A DNA stretch of 64,000 nucleotides from Allohahella marinimesophila (GCF_039538005.1 NZ_BAABBO010000010.1:62001-126000), one strand, 5' to 3'. Shown: positions 8,506-17,821, counted from the stretch's first letter. A program made the numbers and translations. The notes: generated from the letters alone by a model not told the origin.

Positions 8506-9327
8506 ATGAAGACGACTGTCGTCCTCAACCGAAAAACCGGTGGCCGCTTCAGTGCCTGGCAGGTGCTCAGGCCTGTGCGCCTGCCTTCTGGCCATCGAAT
8601 CGCGCAGGCGCTATCGATTCCGCTGTTCCTTGGATTCTGGCAATGGATCTCAGGGTCCGGCATGGTCAACGCCCTACTGTTCCCACCGCCCACCGAGGTG
8701 GCCCTGGCGCTCTACACCTGGGCAGCAGAAGGTACACTATGGCAGGACCTCGGCATGAGCGTGTCACGCGTGGTGATGGGCTTTTTGAGTGGCGCAGCCA
8801 CTGGCGTCTTCGCAGGCATCCTCACCGGCCGCTTTCCCATTGCCGATGGCTTTCTGACACCCATCTTCAGCCTCCTCAGGCCGATACCACCAATCGCATT
8901 TGTACCCATCGTCATTCTCTGGTTCGGACTGTCAGAATGGGGGAAATATTTCCTCGTATTCTGGGGTATCTTTTTCACCTTGTGGCTGGCCACTCACCTT
9001 GGTGTCAGGAGGGTAGACAAGACGCTTATCCGCGCAGCTCAAAGTCTCGGTACACCCGAGCACAAGATGCTCAGGCATGTTCTGCTGCCTGGCGCGTTGC
9101 CCTATATCTTCGTTGGTCTCAGGACCTCGGTCAGTATTTCGTTTTATACGCTGGTCGCAGCAGAGCTGGCTGGCGCCTTCTACGGCGTCGCCTATCGCAT
9201 CGATATATCACATCAGAACCTGCAGATTGGGCAGATGCTCGCGGGACTGGTGGTGCTAGGCCTCATGTCAGCAACGGCAGACCTGATATTCAGGCTTGTT
9301 TCTCGTCGAATCGCCTGGTGGGAATAG
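8506..9327 (+). CDS. ABC transporter permease, SsuC/NrtB type
   Basis: A 273-residue inner-membrane permease, last gene of the operon. About six helices are visible, with an EAA loop reading RAAQSLGTPEHKMLRHVLLP near 185. It is only distantly similar to the permease at 4194, so the operon encodes two different membrane channels rather than a recent duplication. AAGG lies about nine bases before the ATG. The gene ends 11 bases from the convergent kinase gene, and no ATP-binding subunit is found between or after. Confidence 0.9.
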   Translation: MKTTVVLNRKTGGRFSAWQVLRPVRLPSGHRIAQALSIPLFLGFWQWISGSGMVNALLFPPPTEVALALYTWAAEGTLWQDLGMSVSRVVMGFLSGAATGVFAGILTGRFPIADGFLTPIFSLLRPIPPIAFVPIVILWFGLSEWGKYFLVFWGIFFTLWLATHLGVRRVDKTLIRAAQSLGTPEHKMLRHVLLPGALPYIFVGLRTSVSISFYTLVAAELAGAFYGVAYRIDISHQNLQIGQMLAGLVVLGLMSATADLIFRLVSRRIAWWE

Positions 9328-9338
9328 CCTTGGTAGTC

Positions 9339-11282
9339 TCAGCCCGTCATTGATTTGAGGGTGGCGAGGTCGACTGGCTTCAAGAAGCAGTCGTCTGCAC
9401 CGGCGGCCCGCGCGGCGTCTGCTGAGACAGCTTCGCCCGACAGGATGCAGATGCGACACTCAGTAAAACCTGCTTCGCGGATCTGCCCCGCGAGATCGAA
9501 GCCATGGGTGTCTGGAAGGTTCAGGTCCAGCAGGATGAGTTCGGGACTGGCTTGCTGCAGCTGTTCGAAGGTCTCAGCCCCACTGCGCGCGATCGCCACT
9601 GTGCAGCCAAGATGGCGCAGCAGAAAGGCCATGGCATTTGCCGAGTCTTCGTCGTCCTCGACGAGCAGAACGTTCGCGATCTGATTCGCTGCAGGGGGCA
9701 TGACCGGCATGGCTCGACGGAGAGCACTCGTGAGCACTCCCGGATTGAGCGGCTTACTCAGAAAGCTGTTACATCCGCTTTCAAGACATTTTTCGCGATC
9801 ACCCTGTAAGGTCGCTGCAGTCAGAGCGATGATTGGTCCACCGAATCCGAGTGCTCTGATCTGACGGGTCGCCTCGTGACCATCCATCAACGGCATCTGG
9901 ATATCCATGAGAATAACCGAAAACGATCGATGCTGCGCTTTCATGCTGGTTACTTTCTCGACCGCCGCCTCGCCATCCGCCGCAAACTCCACTTTCGCGC
10001 CGGTCTGACCGACCCATTGACCAATCAGGTGGCGAATATCCTCGACATCGTCAACCACCAGCACGGTACCTTCCAAAGGCTTTTGCACCGGCTTGATGTC
10101 TATACCTCTTCGGGCATCGAGTGTCAGCGGAGCACGAGCTGCCCCCGCAAGCTCACCAACGCCGATATCCAGGGTAAAACAAGCGCCCCCGCCCTCAGGT
10201 GCGCGATAGCGGATCGAGCCATCGAGACGCTCGGCCAGCTGTTGACTGATGGCCAGCCCGAGTCCGGTACCTTCCATTCTGGTCAGGCTGGTACCGGCCT
10301 GCGCGAAGGGCTTGAACAGGAGATGCTGCGCCTCAGGCGGAACACCAGGGCCGGTATCCCTGACTTCGAAACTGAGTTGATTCAGGGTTTCGCTACTTGA
10401 TGTGGGACAACTGACAGTCAGCGTCACTGACCCTTTGTCAGTGAACTTGACCGCATTACCGATGAGATTGATGAGAATCTGACGTAAGCGAACGGCGTCC
10501 GTCATGATGGCTTCCGGAAGCATCTCACCCGTTTTGAACAGCAGCTCAATGCCCTTGTCTTCTGCTGCAACGCTGAAAATGGACCACACATCGGCCAGCA
10601 CGTCGCCGAGCCTCACCTCAGCGACTTCCAGCTCGAGTTGTCCGGCCTCAATCTTGGAGAAATCAAGCACGTCGTTCAGCAGGCTACGAAGGTGCTGGCC
10701 GTTACGCTGGATAACCTGTAGGCCCTGTAGTACATCCTTATCCGGCTGCTTATTGATCATCAACTCGGTAAAGCCGAGAATTGCTGTCAGCGGCGTTCTG
10801 ATCTCATGACTGATGTGCGCCAGAAACTGGCTCTTCGAATCGTTTTCAGACTGCGCCCTCAAGCGCTTGAGCCGCTCTACTTCCGCTTCCCTGCGTGCGA
10901 GGGCATAGCGGACGGCGCGAGAGAGCTGATGGGCATCCAGATGGCTCTTGAGCAAGTAGTCCACAGCGCCCAGCCTCATGGCAAGCGCGTCTTTCTCGCT
11001 ATCATCCTGACCGGTCAGCATGATGATAGGCGCTGTGAAGCCGAGAAATGGCGCCTGCTTCAGCAGTTCAGTGCCTTCTTCAGGTCCCAGTCTGTAATCC
11101 AGCAGACATATATCATGACGATTGAGCCGCAATTCGCGCCGGGCATCATCAGGTGTAGAGACCCAGTCGAGATCAAATTCGACGTTAGGAATATCACCCA
11201 GCAGATCATTCGTCAGCAGGTAATCATCTTCGTCGTCTTCGACCAGAAGCACGCTTACCCGCAGAGCTGCTTCCTTCGACAT
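9339..11282 (-). CDS. Hybrid sensor kinase, REC-HisKA-HATPase-REC-REC
   Basis: A 647-residue cytoplasmic phosphorelay protein with no membrane segment or PAS domain. Order: receiver 1 (about 8-130, phospho-site D62 in CLLDYRLG), dimerisation domain with H159 in SHEIRTPLTA, ATPase with NLIGNAVKF and GTGLGLAI, receiver 2 (about 405-525, LMDIQMPLMDG) and receiver 3 (about 535-645, LLDLNLPDTHG). The input is therefore probably phosphate from another kinase rather than a ligand. Its ATG directly follows the stop of the receiver gene at 11283, so the two are co-translated. No HPt or DNA-binding domain is present. Confidence 0.93.
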   Translation of the reverse strand: MSKEAALRVSVLLVEDDEDDYLLTNDLLGDIPNVEFDLDWVSTPDDARRELRLNRHDICLLDYRLGPEEGTELLKQAPFLGFTAPIIMLTGQDDSEKDALAMRLGAVDYLLKSHLDAHQLSRAVRYALARREAEVERLKRLRAQSENDSKSQFLAHISHEIRTPLTAILGFTELMINKQPDKDVLQGLQVIQRNGQHLRSLLNDVLDFSKIEAGQLELEVAEVRLGDVLADVWSIFSVAAEDKGIELLFKTGEMLPEAIMTDAVRLRQILINLIGNAVKFTDKGSVTLTVSCPTSSSETLNQLSFEVRDTGPGVPPEAQHLLFKPFAQAGTSLTRMEGTGLGLAISQQLAERLDGSIRYRAPEGGGACFTLDIGVGELAGAARAPLTLDARRGIDIKPVQKPLEGTVLVVDDVEDIRHLIGQWVGQTGAKVEFAADGEAAVEKVTSMKAQHRSFSVILMDIQMPLMDGHEATRQIRALGFGGPIIALTAATLQGDREKCLESGCNSFLSKPLNPGVLTSALRRAMPVMPPAANQIANVLLVEDDEDSANAMAFLLRHLGCTVAIARSGAETFEQLQQASPELILLDLNLPDTHGFDLAGQIREAGFTECRICILSGEAVSADAARAAGADDCFLKPVDLATLKSMTG

Positions 11283-11741
11283 CTAGTGATCCGACCCGGG
11301 AAGCGTCACAAATTCAACCCAGTAATTCCCCAAGGCTCGCATCAGACCCACAAGCTCGGTAAAGGTCACCGGCTTCGTAATGTATGACGCTGCGCCCAGA
11401 TCATAGCCACTCAACAGATCCTCTTCAGCCTTGGAAGTGGTGAGAATTACGACGGGGATTCTCCGAAGCGCCGGATCGGCCTTGATTTCCTTGAGGGCTT
11501 CACGCCCATCCATGCGCGGCATGTTGAGATCGAGCAGAATAAGGTCCGGTCGCAGATACTTTTCCTTGTCTGTGAAATCCCCGCGGTTATGCAGATAGTC
11601 AAGCAGCTCTATGCCATCGGTGACAAAGTCCACCGTATTGAGCACGCGACTTTCTTCTATGGCGTCCCGGCATAACTCACGATCATCTTCATCATCGTCC
11701 GCCATCAAAATACGAACAGCTTTGCGGGTGTTTGGCATCAC
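11283..11741 (-). CDS. Single-domain response regulator, Rcp1-like
   Basis: A 152-residue receiver with no output domain. The acidic pocket DDDEDD is at about 14-19, the phospho-acceptor is D70 in LILLDLNMPRMDG, and TTSKAEEDL and KPVTFTELVG supply the conserved Thr/Ser and Lys. Length and sequence resemble the Rcp1 group that shuttles phosphate from phytochrome-type or CHASE kinases. It lies between the CHASE3 kinase (upstream) and the hybrid kinase (downstream) on one strand, so it may carry phosphate from the first to the second. Confidence 0.92.
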   Translation of the reverse strand: MMPNTRKAVRILMADDDEDDRELCRDAIEESRVLNTVDFVTDGIELLDYLHNRGDFTDKEKYLRPDLILLDLNMPRMDGREALKEIKADPALRRIPVVILTTSKAEEDLLSGYDLGAASYITKPVTFTELVGLMRALGNYWVEFVTLPGSDH

Positions 11742-11829
11742 AATGTCCTTGTCTCACGGCCAGCGCTTCTGGCACGGTCTGGTTGAAATCCGGTGAATAT
11801 TTTCATTTTCGTATGAAACCGGGTATTTG

Positions 11830-13422
11830 TCAGCTTTTTGTAGGCTCAACCGAGTGGTCAGGCAGGTCGGCAACCGTCTCATGCTCATCGGGCTCGCCTT
11901 CGCTCAATTGATCGTCTGCCGGGACCGCAGGCAGCGTCACAATGAAGGTAGCCCCTTCTCCAGGACGGCTTTCGAGTTCGATACTGCCACCATGACGTTC
12001 AGCTATGCGACGGCAGATCGCCAGACCGATACCGGTGCCTTCATAAATACCTCGCTGGTGCAGGCGCTGGAAAGGGGCAAAGATCCGATCGATGAAGACT
12101 TCGTCGATACCAATCCCATTATCCTTGACACGCAACTCCACGGCCGGCGTTTCACCATCCTCCAGATAAGTGGTGGTAGCAGAAATAGATACATGAGGGC
12201 GAACATCAGTATCCACGAACTTGAGCGCATTACCGATCAGGTTCTGCATCAACTGGCGAAGCTGGACCGGCACACCATATACGGGCGGCAGATATTTGTA
12301 GTCGATCTGGGCATTGCGGTCGTTGATACGCACTTCAAGATCTTCCAGAACGTCGCTGACTACGGTTTCGAGTTCGACAGGCTCGAACTCCTGGATTGTG
12401 GTCGACACGCGGGAATATGTCAGCAAGGCGTCGATCAGGGCAGCCATCCGCTCGGCGGCAGCCTGCATCCGGCGAATATAGTCACTGCCGGTGCCTGCGA
12501 GCGCGTCACCGTACTTTACAGCGAGACGATCTCCGAATGCCCGAATCTTGCGCAGCGGCTCCTGCAGGTCATGTGAGGCGACATAGGCGAAATCCTGAAG
12601 CTCCCGGTTGCTCCGCTCCAGCTCTTTCGAGAAGCTGTTCAGTTCTGCGGTACGGGCGGCCACCTTGTCTTCGAGTTCATCGTTGGCCGCTTCGAGACGT
12701 AAGGCATGCTCCCGGCTCTCGGTGTGGAAGCGCCGAAGCAACCAGGCGAATGCCAGCACGAGTACGAGGCTGAACAGGAGCGACAAGGCCAGCGTCAACA
12801 GCGCCTTGGCATTGGTTTTGCCAAGCTCTTCATTCAGTCTGGAGAGTGTCTGCAGGCCACGCTCCTCAATTGCCCGAATCTGCTCCCTGATATCATTCAT
12901 CAGCTGGTCTCCATTGCCTGCCCTGACCAGGACGAGCGCTTCGCTCATCTGCCCGGAACGTGCAAGGCTGATGGTCTGATCAATCTCGATGCGCTTGGCG
13001 AGTACGAGCTCGTGCAGCCTATCCAGGTGCTCTCGTCGCTCGTTGCCAACCGGAATGAGCTCATCGAGCACGCCAAGAGCTCTGTCCTGCAGACTGGTGG
13101 ACGACTGATAGGGCTCGAGATAGGCCTCGTCCAGCGTCAACAGGAAGCCTCGCCTGCCGCTTTCGGCGTTTTGCACGGCAGCGAGCAGACTGAGTACGGC
13201 AGTATCCGTTTCCTGTGAAACAGTGCGGTTCTGGGCGACTTCGCCATAGCTACGAATCGCTTCGAAAGCGACAGCTGAATTAATCAGCAGGGCGGCGATG
13301 ACGATGGCAATAATCGCTTGCCAGTTAATCGGCTTGACGTCCGGGCGCCCAGTGTCGAGACTTTTCTGCTCTCCGGCGGGCAAAGTCGATTCATCACCCG
13401 GGGCTATGGCTTGTTCAGGCAC
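11830..13422 (-). CDS. CHASE3-domain membrane sensor histidine kinase
   Basis: A 530-residue inner-membrane kinase. Helix 1 spans about 35-56, followed by a periplasmic CHASE3 domain (about 62-205, with QNAESGRRGFLLT), helix 2 (about 208-230), a coiled coil to about 275, the histidine domain with H284 in SHDLQEPLRKI, and an ATPase with NLIGNALKF and GTGIGLAICRR. The SHDLQEPL motif is that of kinases that partner Rcp-like receivers. The acidic C-terminal tail after about 500 has no known fold. It starts 18 bases after guaD, so these may share a transcript. The signal is unknown. Confidence 0.92.
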   Translation of the reverse strand: MPEQAIAPGDESTLPAGEQKSLDTGRPDVKPINWQAIIAIVIAALLINSAVAFEAIRSYGEVAQNRTVSQETDTAVLSLLAAVQNAESGRRGFLLTLDEAYLEPYQSSTSLQDRALGVLDELIPVGNERREHLDRLHELVLAKRIEIDQTISLARSGQMSEALVLVRAGNGDQLMNDIREQIRAIEERGLQTLSRLNEELGKTNAKALLTLALSLLFSLVLVLAFAWLLRRFHTESREHALRLEAANDELEDKVAARTAELNSFSKELERSNRELQDFAYVASHDLQEPLRKIRAFGDRLAVKYGDALAGTGSDYIRRMQAAAERMAALIDALLTYSRVSTTIQEFEPVELETVVSDVLEDLEVRINDRNAQIDYKYLPPVYGVPVQLRQLMQNLIGNALKFVDTDVRPHVSISATTTYLEDGETPAVELRVKDNGIGIDEVFIDRIFAPFQRLHQRGIYEGTGIGLAICRRIAERHGGSIELESRPGEGATFIVTLPAVPADDQLSEGEPDEHETVADLPDHSVEPTKS

Positions 13423-13440
13423 GCTGACCTCAATGCTGTG

Positions 13441-14805
13441 TTAAAGACGAGTGCCAAGAGTACCGTTTGTTGAAGTACCGAGTACAGATGCATTCGGCCG
13501 ATCATAGACACACTGGCCATTGACCCAGGTAGCGGCTACGGCCCGATCATCGCCAAGCATCATCAACACGAACAGGCGCTCTTCCAGGCTTTGGCAACGC
13601 TGCACCCTGCGACGAATGAGATCCGTACAGTGATAATCGAGCATGATGAAATCTGCTTCGGTGCCCACTTCGAGCGTACCGACGCGTGCTTCGAGCCCAA
13701 GCATGCGTGCGTTGCCAAGCGTAGCCAGATAGAAGGCCTTGAGCGGCGACAGGGTCTGCCCCTGGAGTTGCGCCACCTTATAGGCTTCGTTGAGGGTTTG
13801 CAGCATCGAAAAGCTGGTCCCGCCACCAACGTCAGTGGCCATGCCGTAGGCCACGCCCGCCTCATCCAGCTTCGCAAGATCCAGCAGGCCGCTACCAAGA
13901 AAAAGGTTGGATGTCGGACAGAAGGCGATACCAGCACCGGCCTCATGCAAGCAGGCGTGCTCTCTGGCACTCAGATGAAGACCATGTGCGAATACACTGT
14001 GCCGACGTACCAGCCTGTGCTGGTCATACACGTCCAGGTAATCCTGACTGTGGGGGTGAAGCTGCCTTACGGCTTCTACTTCTCCAAGATTTTCAGACAG
14101 GTGCGTCTGCAGGTAGACACCTGGAAACTCATCAAGCAGCTCCCCTGCCCGTCCCAGCTGCTGCGGACTTGAAGTGATGGCGAAGCGTGGCGTCACGGCG
14201 TACAGCTGGCGGCCACAACCATGCCAGCGCTCGATGAGCGCCCGGCTTTCGTGATAGCTGGACTCTGCCGTGTCACACAAGGCATCAGGTGCATTGGTGT
14301 CCATCATCACGCGGCCGCAGATCATCCGGGTGCCCAGGGCTTCGGAGGCCCTGAAGAAAGCATCCACGGCGTGAGCATGTATGGTTGCAAATACCATGGC
14401 GGTAGTCGTGCCGGCTTGTATGAGCTGTTGTAGAAAGAAATCTGCAGTGGCCACGGCATGTCCATGGTCTGCAAACAGCTGTTCGGCAGGAAAGGTATAG
14501 CGCTCGAGCCAGTCGAGCAACTGGGTGCCATGCGAGGCGATCACGTCGACCTGCGGCAAATGGATATGGCTGTCGATAAAGCCGGGCAATATGAGGCTGT
14601 GGGGATAATTCTGAAGCGCTATGTCAGGCCCAAGCTGGGGCAGCACCTCGCTTGCAGGTCCAACAGCAACGATGCTCCCCTTGTCGATTAGCAGAATACC
14701 ATCGTCATGGTGAACTACCGCGCCGTCGTTCGACGCTTTCGCGGAGCCCTCTTCAGGGTGACCGCGAAAGTACAGGATCTCGCCACGAACGGCCCGGATG
14801 CTCAA
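13441..14805 (-). CDS. guaD: Guanine deaminase
   Basis: A 454-residue amidohydrolase that converts guanine to xanthine and ammonia in the cytosol. The zinc site is visible as H80 and H82 in GFIDSHIHLPQ, a His in FAHGLHLS, and Asp in ATDVGGGTSFSM. The segment DWLERYTFPAE after the metal site is diagnostic for guanine deaminase rather than related chlorohydrolases. Usual length is about 430-450. No other purine degradation gene is in the window. It sits 12 bases after the transglutaminase-like gene and 18 before the CHASE3 kinase. Confidence 0.92.
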   Translation of the reverse strand: MSIRAVRGEILYFRGHPEEGSAKASNDGAVVHHDDGILLIDKGSIVAVGPASEVLPQLGPDIALQNYPHSLILPGFIDSHIHLPQVDVIASHGTQLLDWLERYTFPAEQLFADHGHAVATADFFLQQLIQAGTTTAMVFATIHAHAVDAFFRASEALGTRMICGRVMMDTNAPDALCDTAESSYHESRALIERWHGCGRQLYAVTPRFAITSSPQQLGRAGELLDEFPGVYLQTHLSENLGEVEAVRQLHPHSQDYLDVYDQHRLVRRHSVFAHGLHLSAREHACLHEAGAGIAFCPTSNLFLGSGLLDLAKLDEAGVAYGMATDVGGGTSFSMLQTLNEAYKVAQLQGQTLSPLKAFYLATLGNARMLGLEARVGTLEVGTEADFIMLDYHCTDLIRRRVQRCQSLEERLFVLMMLGDDRAVAATWVNGQCVYDRPNASVLGTSTNGTLGTRL

Positions 14806-14817
14806 GAACGCAGCGCC

Positions 14818-15669
14818 TCAGGACGGAGTGACCCAGACACCCACTTCCATGCCCGTACTTGCCGGTCCACTGAAGGAGCCAGCTATAGGCGGTACTGCCT
14901 CTGGCAGGCGGGACACCGCCACAGGAATATGATCTATCGCAGTGACAACACCAGTAGTCGGGTCAAAACCCTTCCAGCCAGCTCCTGGTAAATAGACCTC
15001 AGCCCAGGCATGGGTTGATCCATAATTCGTCATTGAGGGCAAGGAGTGCAGATAGCCACTGACGAACCTGGCGGCGAAGCCAAGACACCGGGCCGCTTCC
15101 ATGAACAGAGTCGCGTAATCCCTGCAGGAACCAGAACCAAATTCGAGGGTTTGAGCAGCGCTCTGCACGCCGGGTTCTTCACGAATCTGATAAGCAAGGC
15201 GCTGATTGACTGCAGTATTCAGACGCTGTAGCAAAGCGAAACTCTGTATCGCTTCACCTGGCTTCCAGATTGAAGTGATCCATTCGTCAAGCTTTGCCTT
15301 GATGGCAGGCTCAGGCAACATGCGGTACGGGGCCAGCGTGACACTGTCCTCATACGCATATTCAAAGGGGTAATTCATTGCACTGGCTTCAACCAGGAAA
15401 TTGAACGGGTCCTGATTGAAGTGGATGATATGGGCCGTACTCTCTACAAAGAGCTGGTCACTCGGGGCATCGAAAATGGCCACGCCAACGGAATTCCCCT
15501 CCACATCCTGCTGCCAGCGAATAACGGGCTGAGGCATGATATGAACGGAAAAGTCGACGATCTGCAGTTCGAAGTTTTCTCGTGGCCGAAGTCTCAGGAC
15601 ATGCTGTCCGAGATTCACCTGGCCAGAAAAATTGTAGTAGGTCCGGTGCAAAATCCGGTAGCGTTGCAC
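14818..15669 (-). CDS. Transglutaminase-like cysteine protease family protein
   Basis: A 283-residue protein with an N-terminal bacterial transglutaminase-like beta domain (RYRILHRTYYNFSGQV, LRLRPRENF) and a C-terminal catalytic core. The Cys-His-Asp triad is present: Cys in GSGSCRDYATLFMEAAR, His in STHAWAEVYLPG, Asp in GFDPTTG. No signal peptide is seen. Members act as proteases or amide hydrolases and often sit near alpha-E or circularly permuted ATP-grasp genes, which are missing here. Substrate unknown. Confidence 0.88.
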   Translation of the reverse strand: MQRYRILHRTYYNFSGQVNLGQHVLRLRPRENFELQIVDFSVHIMPQPVIRWQQDVEGNSVGVAIFDAPSDQLFVESTAHIIHFNQDPFNFLVEASAMNYPFEYAYEDSVTLAPYRMLPEPAIKAKLDEWITSIWKPGEAIQSFALLQRLNTAVNQRLAYQIREEPGVQSAAQTLEFGSGSCRDYATLFMEAARCLGFAARFVSGYLHSLPSMTNYGSTHAWAEVYLPGAGWKGFDPTTGVVTAIDHIPVAVSRLPEAVPPIAGSFSGPASTGMEVGVWVTPS

Positions 15670-15680
15670 GGGGCGCTAGG

Positions 15681-15902
15681 CTAGGCTTTTCCCCCAAGTG
15701 TTATTTGCTTTGGGCCGGCGAGGCTCTGCTGGCCACTCACCCCCGAACGAATTTCGTCGATCTTTCCGCCAGCTTTCATGAAGGCTTCGGTCTGGGCTGC
15801 AATGGACTGGGACGTCTCATGAGCCTGTGGCTGCTTCTTCTTCGGGGCTGCAGTTTTAGGACGTGATGCTGCTTTGATTGCTGCTGCTGATTTCAGTGCC
15901 AT
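15681..15902 (-). CDS. Small basic Ala/Lys-rich protein, unknown function
   Basis: A 73-residue protein. The start at 15902 is chosen because GGAAGG precedes it by six bases; a longer frame from 15965 has no such site. The first 25 residues are rich in Ala and Lys (KAASRPKTAAPKKKQ), followed by a polar part with AQTEAFMKAGGKIDEIRSG. The basic, disordered-looking N-terminus could bind nucleic acid, but I recognise no family. It lies 11 bases upstream of the transglutaminase-like gene on the same strand. Confidence 0.65.
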   Translation of the reverse strand: MALKSAAAIKAASRPKTAAPKKKQPQAHETSQSIAAQTEAFMKAGGKIDEIRSGVSGQQSLAGPKQITLGGKA

Positions 15903-16057
15903 GATAAGCCTTCCGTAAGCTGAGGGTTCAGGTTGTATCGGGATTATACACGAATTCATGATCAAATGTTGGACTGTCTCATCGTTAACCTGTCACTGAT
16001 CAAGAACTTGCTGCCGCCTCTGATTCCAAAACGCCGTCATCTAGGGTATAAGGCGCT

Positions 16058-16912
16058 ATGAAAATTCCCAAGCGCCTGCAACCACTCGTCGAAGATGGCC
16101 TCGTCGACGAAGTCATTCGCCCGCTCATGAGCGGCAAGGAAGCTGCTGTGTACGTCGTACGCTGCGGTAATGAGCTTCGCTGTGCGAAAGTCTATAAAGA
16201 GGCCAACAAACGCAGCTTCCGTCAGGCAGTACAGTATCAGGAGGGCCGCAAGGTCCGAAATACGCGTCGTGCACGTGCCATGGAAAAAGGCTCCAGGTTT
16301 GGACGAGGTCAGCAGGAAGAAGCCTGGCATAACGCCGAGGTAGACGCCCTGTATCGCCTTTCGGCAGCTGGCGTTCGTGTGCCTACACCCCACGGCTGTG
16401 TGGATGGCGTGCTTCTGATGGAGCTGGTCACCGATGAAGATGGGGACGTCGCACCACGTCTCAATGATGTCTCGATGTCGGCTGAACAGGCTGTTGAAGA
16501 TCACGCCTTCATGATGCACTCCATCGTGAAGATGCTCTGCGCGGGCCTCGTGCATGGCGATCTGTCAGAGTTCAATGTATTGGTAGACTCTTACGGACCG
16601 GTCATCATCGATTTACCTCAGGCTGTCGATGCGACACAGAATAATCACGCCAGAGCGATGCTCGAGCGCGATATCGGAAATATGACAAGCTATTATGGTC
16701 AGTTCGCACCGGAGCTGAAAGCCACCCGTTACGCCAGAGAAATCTGGGCCCTGTTCGAAGATGGCGACCTACACCCGGATAGCGAACTGACCGGCTTGTT
16801 CGAAGACGACGAAGCCGATGCTGACGTGGATGGTGTGCTCGAGGAAATCAAGGCCGCTTTCGCAGAAGAGGCTGCTCGCCTCGAGCGCATCCGGGACGCT
16901 GATTCAGACTGA
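16058..16912 (+). CDS. RIO1-family serine protein kinase
   Basis: A 284-residue cytoplasmic kinase. The nucleotide loop SGKEAAVYVV is at about 25-34, the ATP-binding Lys is K44 in CAKVYKE, the catalytic loop is HGDLSEFN with D168 and N173, and the metal Asp is D185 in IIDLPQAV. This layout matches the RIO1 kinases found in Pseudomonas and relatives. The last about 50 residues are strongly acidic. Bacterial targets are largely unknown. The 3' end overlaps the convergent membrane-protein gene by nine bases. Confidence 0.9.
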   Translation: MKIPKRLQPLVEDGLVDEVIRPLMSGKEAAVYVVRCGNELRCAKVYKEANKRSFRQAVQYQEGRKVRNTRRARAMEKGSRFGRGQQEEAWHNAEVDALYRLSAAGVRVPTPHGCVDGVLLMELVTDEDGDVAPRLNDVSMSAEQAVEDHAFMMHSIVKMLCAGLVHGDLSEFNVLVDSYGPVIIDLPQAVDATQNNHARAMLERDIGNMTSYYGQFAPELKATRYAREIWALFEDGDLHPDSELTGLFEDDEADADVDGVLEEIKAAFAEEAARLERIRDADSD

Positions 16913-17821
16913 GACAGCTGAGTGCCGGCGAGCTTCGTTCTCGACGAAATGCGATCGCGCGGCACTTGAACCCACCTTGCCACCTATCAACGCGGCGATC
17001 AGTGAGAGCAGAGCCGCAATGAAGACGGCCCAGGTAACCGCCTGAGCATAAGTCGATGCAGTTTCAGCAACCTGCTCAGCCTCGGCCTTCAACTGCTCCA
17101 GTTCGCCGCTCATGCCCTGCGACACCCCTTCGACCACAGATTCCACTTCCGACTCTGACAGATTGGTGCTGGACGCCAGTGCACTTCTGGCCTGCTCTGT
17201 GTTGCCCATCACCAGATGTCTCGCCATGCGCGAAAAGGTGTCCTGATCTATCTCATTCATGGCCTGCCTTGCTTCAGCCTGCGTCAGCTCCTCGCCGGCC
17301 TCAGACTGCGCAATCGCCTCAGCCGCCCGAGTCTTGATCGTACCTTGTATATCCTGCATGACGTCAGAATCCTGGAGCTGATCCAAGGCACCACCAGCAC
17401 CTGTTGCCGTGGCCTGGCCAACAGATATGGTGCCACCGACAAGAGACTTGCCCGCCGACATGACTCCGCCAATTCCCCAGCTGGCCAGGATCAGGGTGAC
17501 GACCACGCCGGTACTCCACAAGGTAAGACCATGCAGAAGTCCATTTCCTTTCTCTATGCTTCGGGCCAGTCGCGCAGCAATATAACCGGCGATGAAATAG
17601 GTGACGATGCCCGACACCACCACCCAGATGATGGCGCCAATACCGAGCCCCTGACTGACAGCTTCCGCGTCAGACACGTCAGCGATACTGATACCAATGG
17701 CAGATCCGAACAGGATCAACAGCCAGTTTGCAGCGATTACAAAAGCCAATGCGGCAATGATTGCTCCCCAGCTCACGGCTGCGCGCGGCGCAACCACTGG
17801 GCTTGAAGTAGTTTCTTGCAT
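16904..17821 (-). CDS. Multi-pass membrane protein, uncharacterised
   Basis: About 305 residues with at least four hydrophobic segments: about 20-45, 60-85, 100-125 and near 260-285. The N-terminal RAAVSWGAIIAALAFVIAA resembles a widespread uncharacterised membrane-protein group. Between helices lies a Gln/Ala/Glu-rich region of about 120 residues, likely helical and outside the membrane. The ATG at 17821 is preferred because AGGAG lies six bases before it; another ATG at 17827 touches that site. No function can be given. Confidence 0.8.
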   Translation of the reverse strand: MQETTSSPVVAPRAAVSWGAIIAALAFVIAANWLLILFGSAIGISIADVSDAEAVSQGLGIGAIIWVVVSGIVTYFIAGYIAARLARSIEKGNGLLHGLTLWSTGVVVTLILASWGIGGVMSAGKSLVGGTISVGQATATGAGGALDQLQDSDVMQDIQGTIKTRAAEAIAQSEAGEELTQAEARQAMNEIDQDTFSRMARHLVMGNTEQARSALASSTNLSESEVESVVEGVSQGMSGELEQLKAEAEQVAETASTYAQAVTWAVFIAALLSLIAALIGGKVGSSAARSHFVENEARRHSAVSV

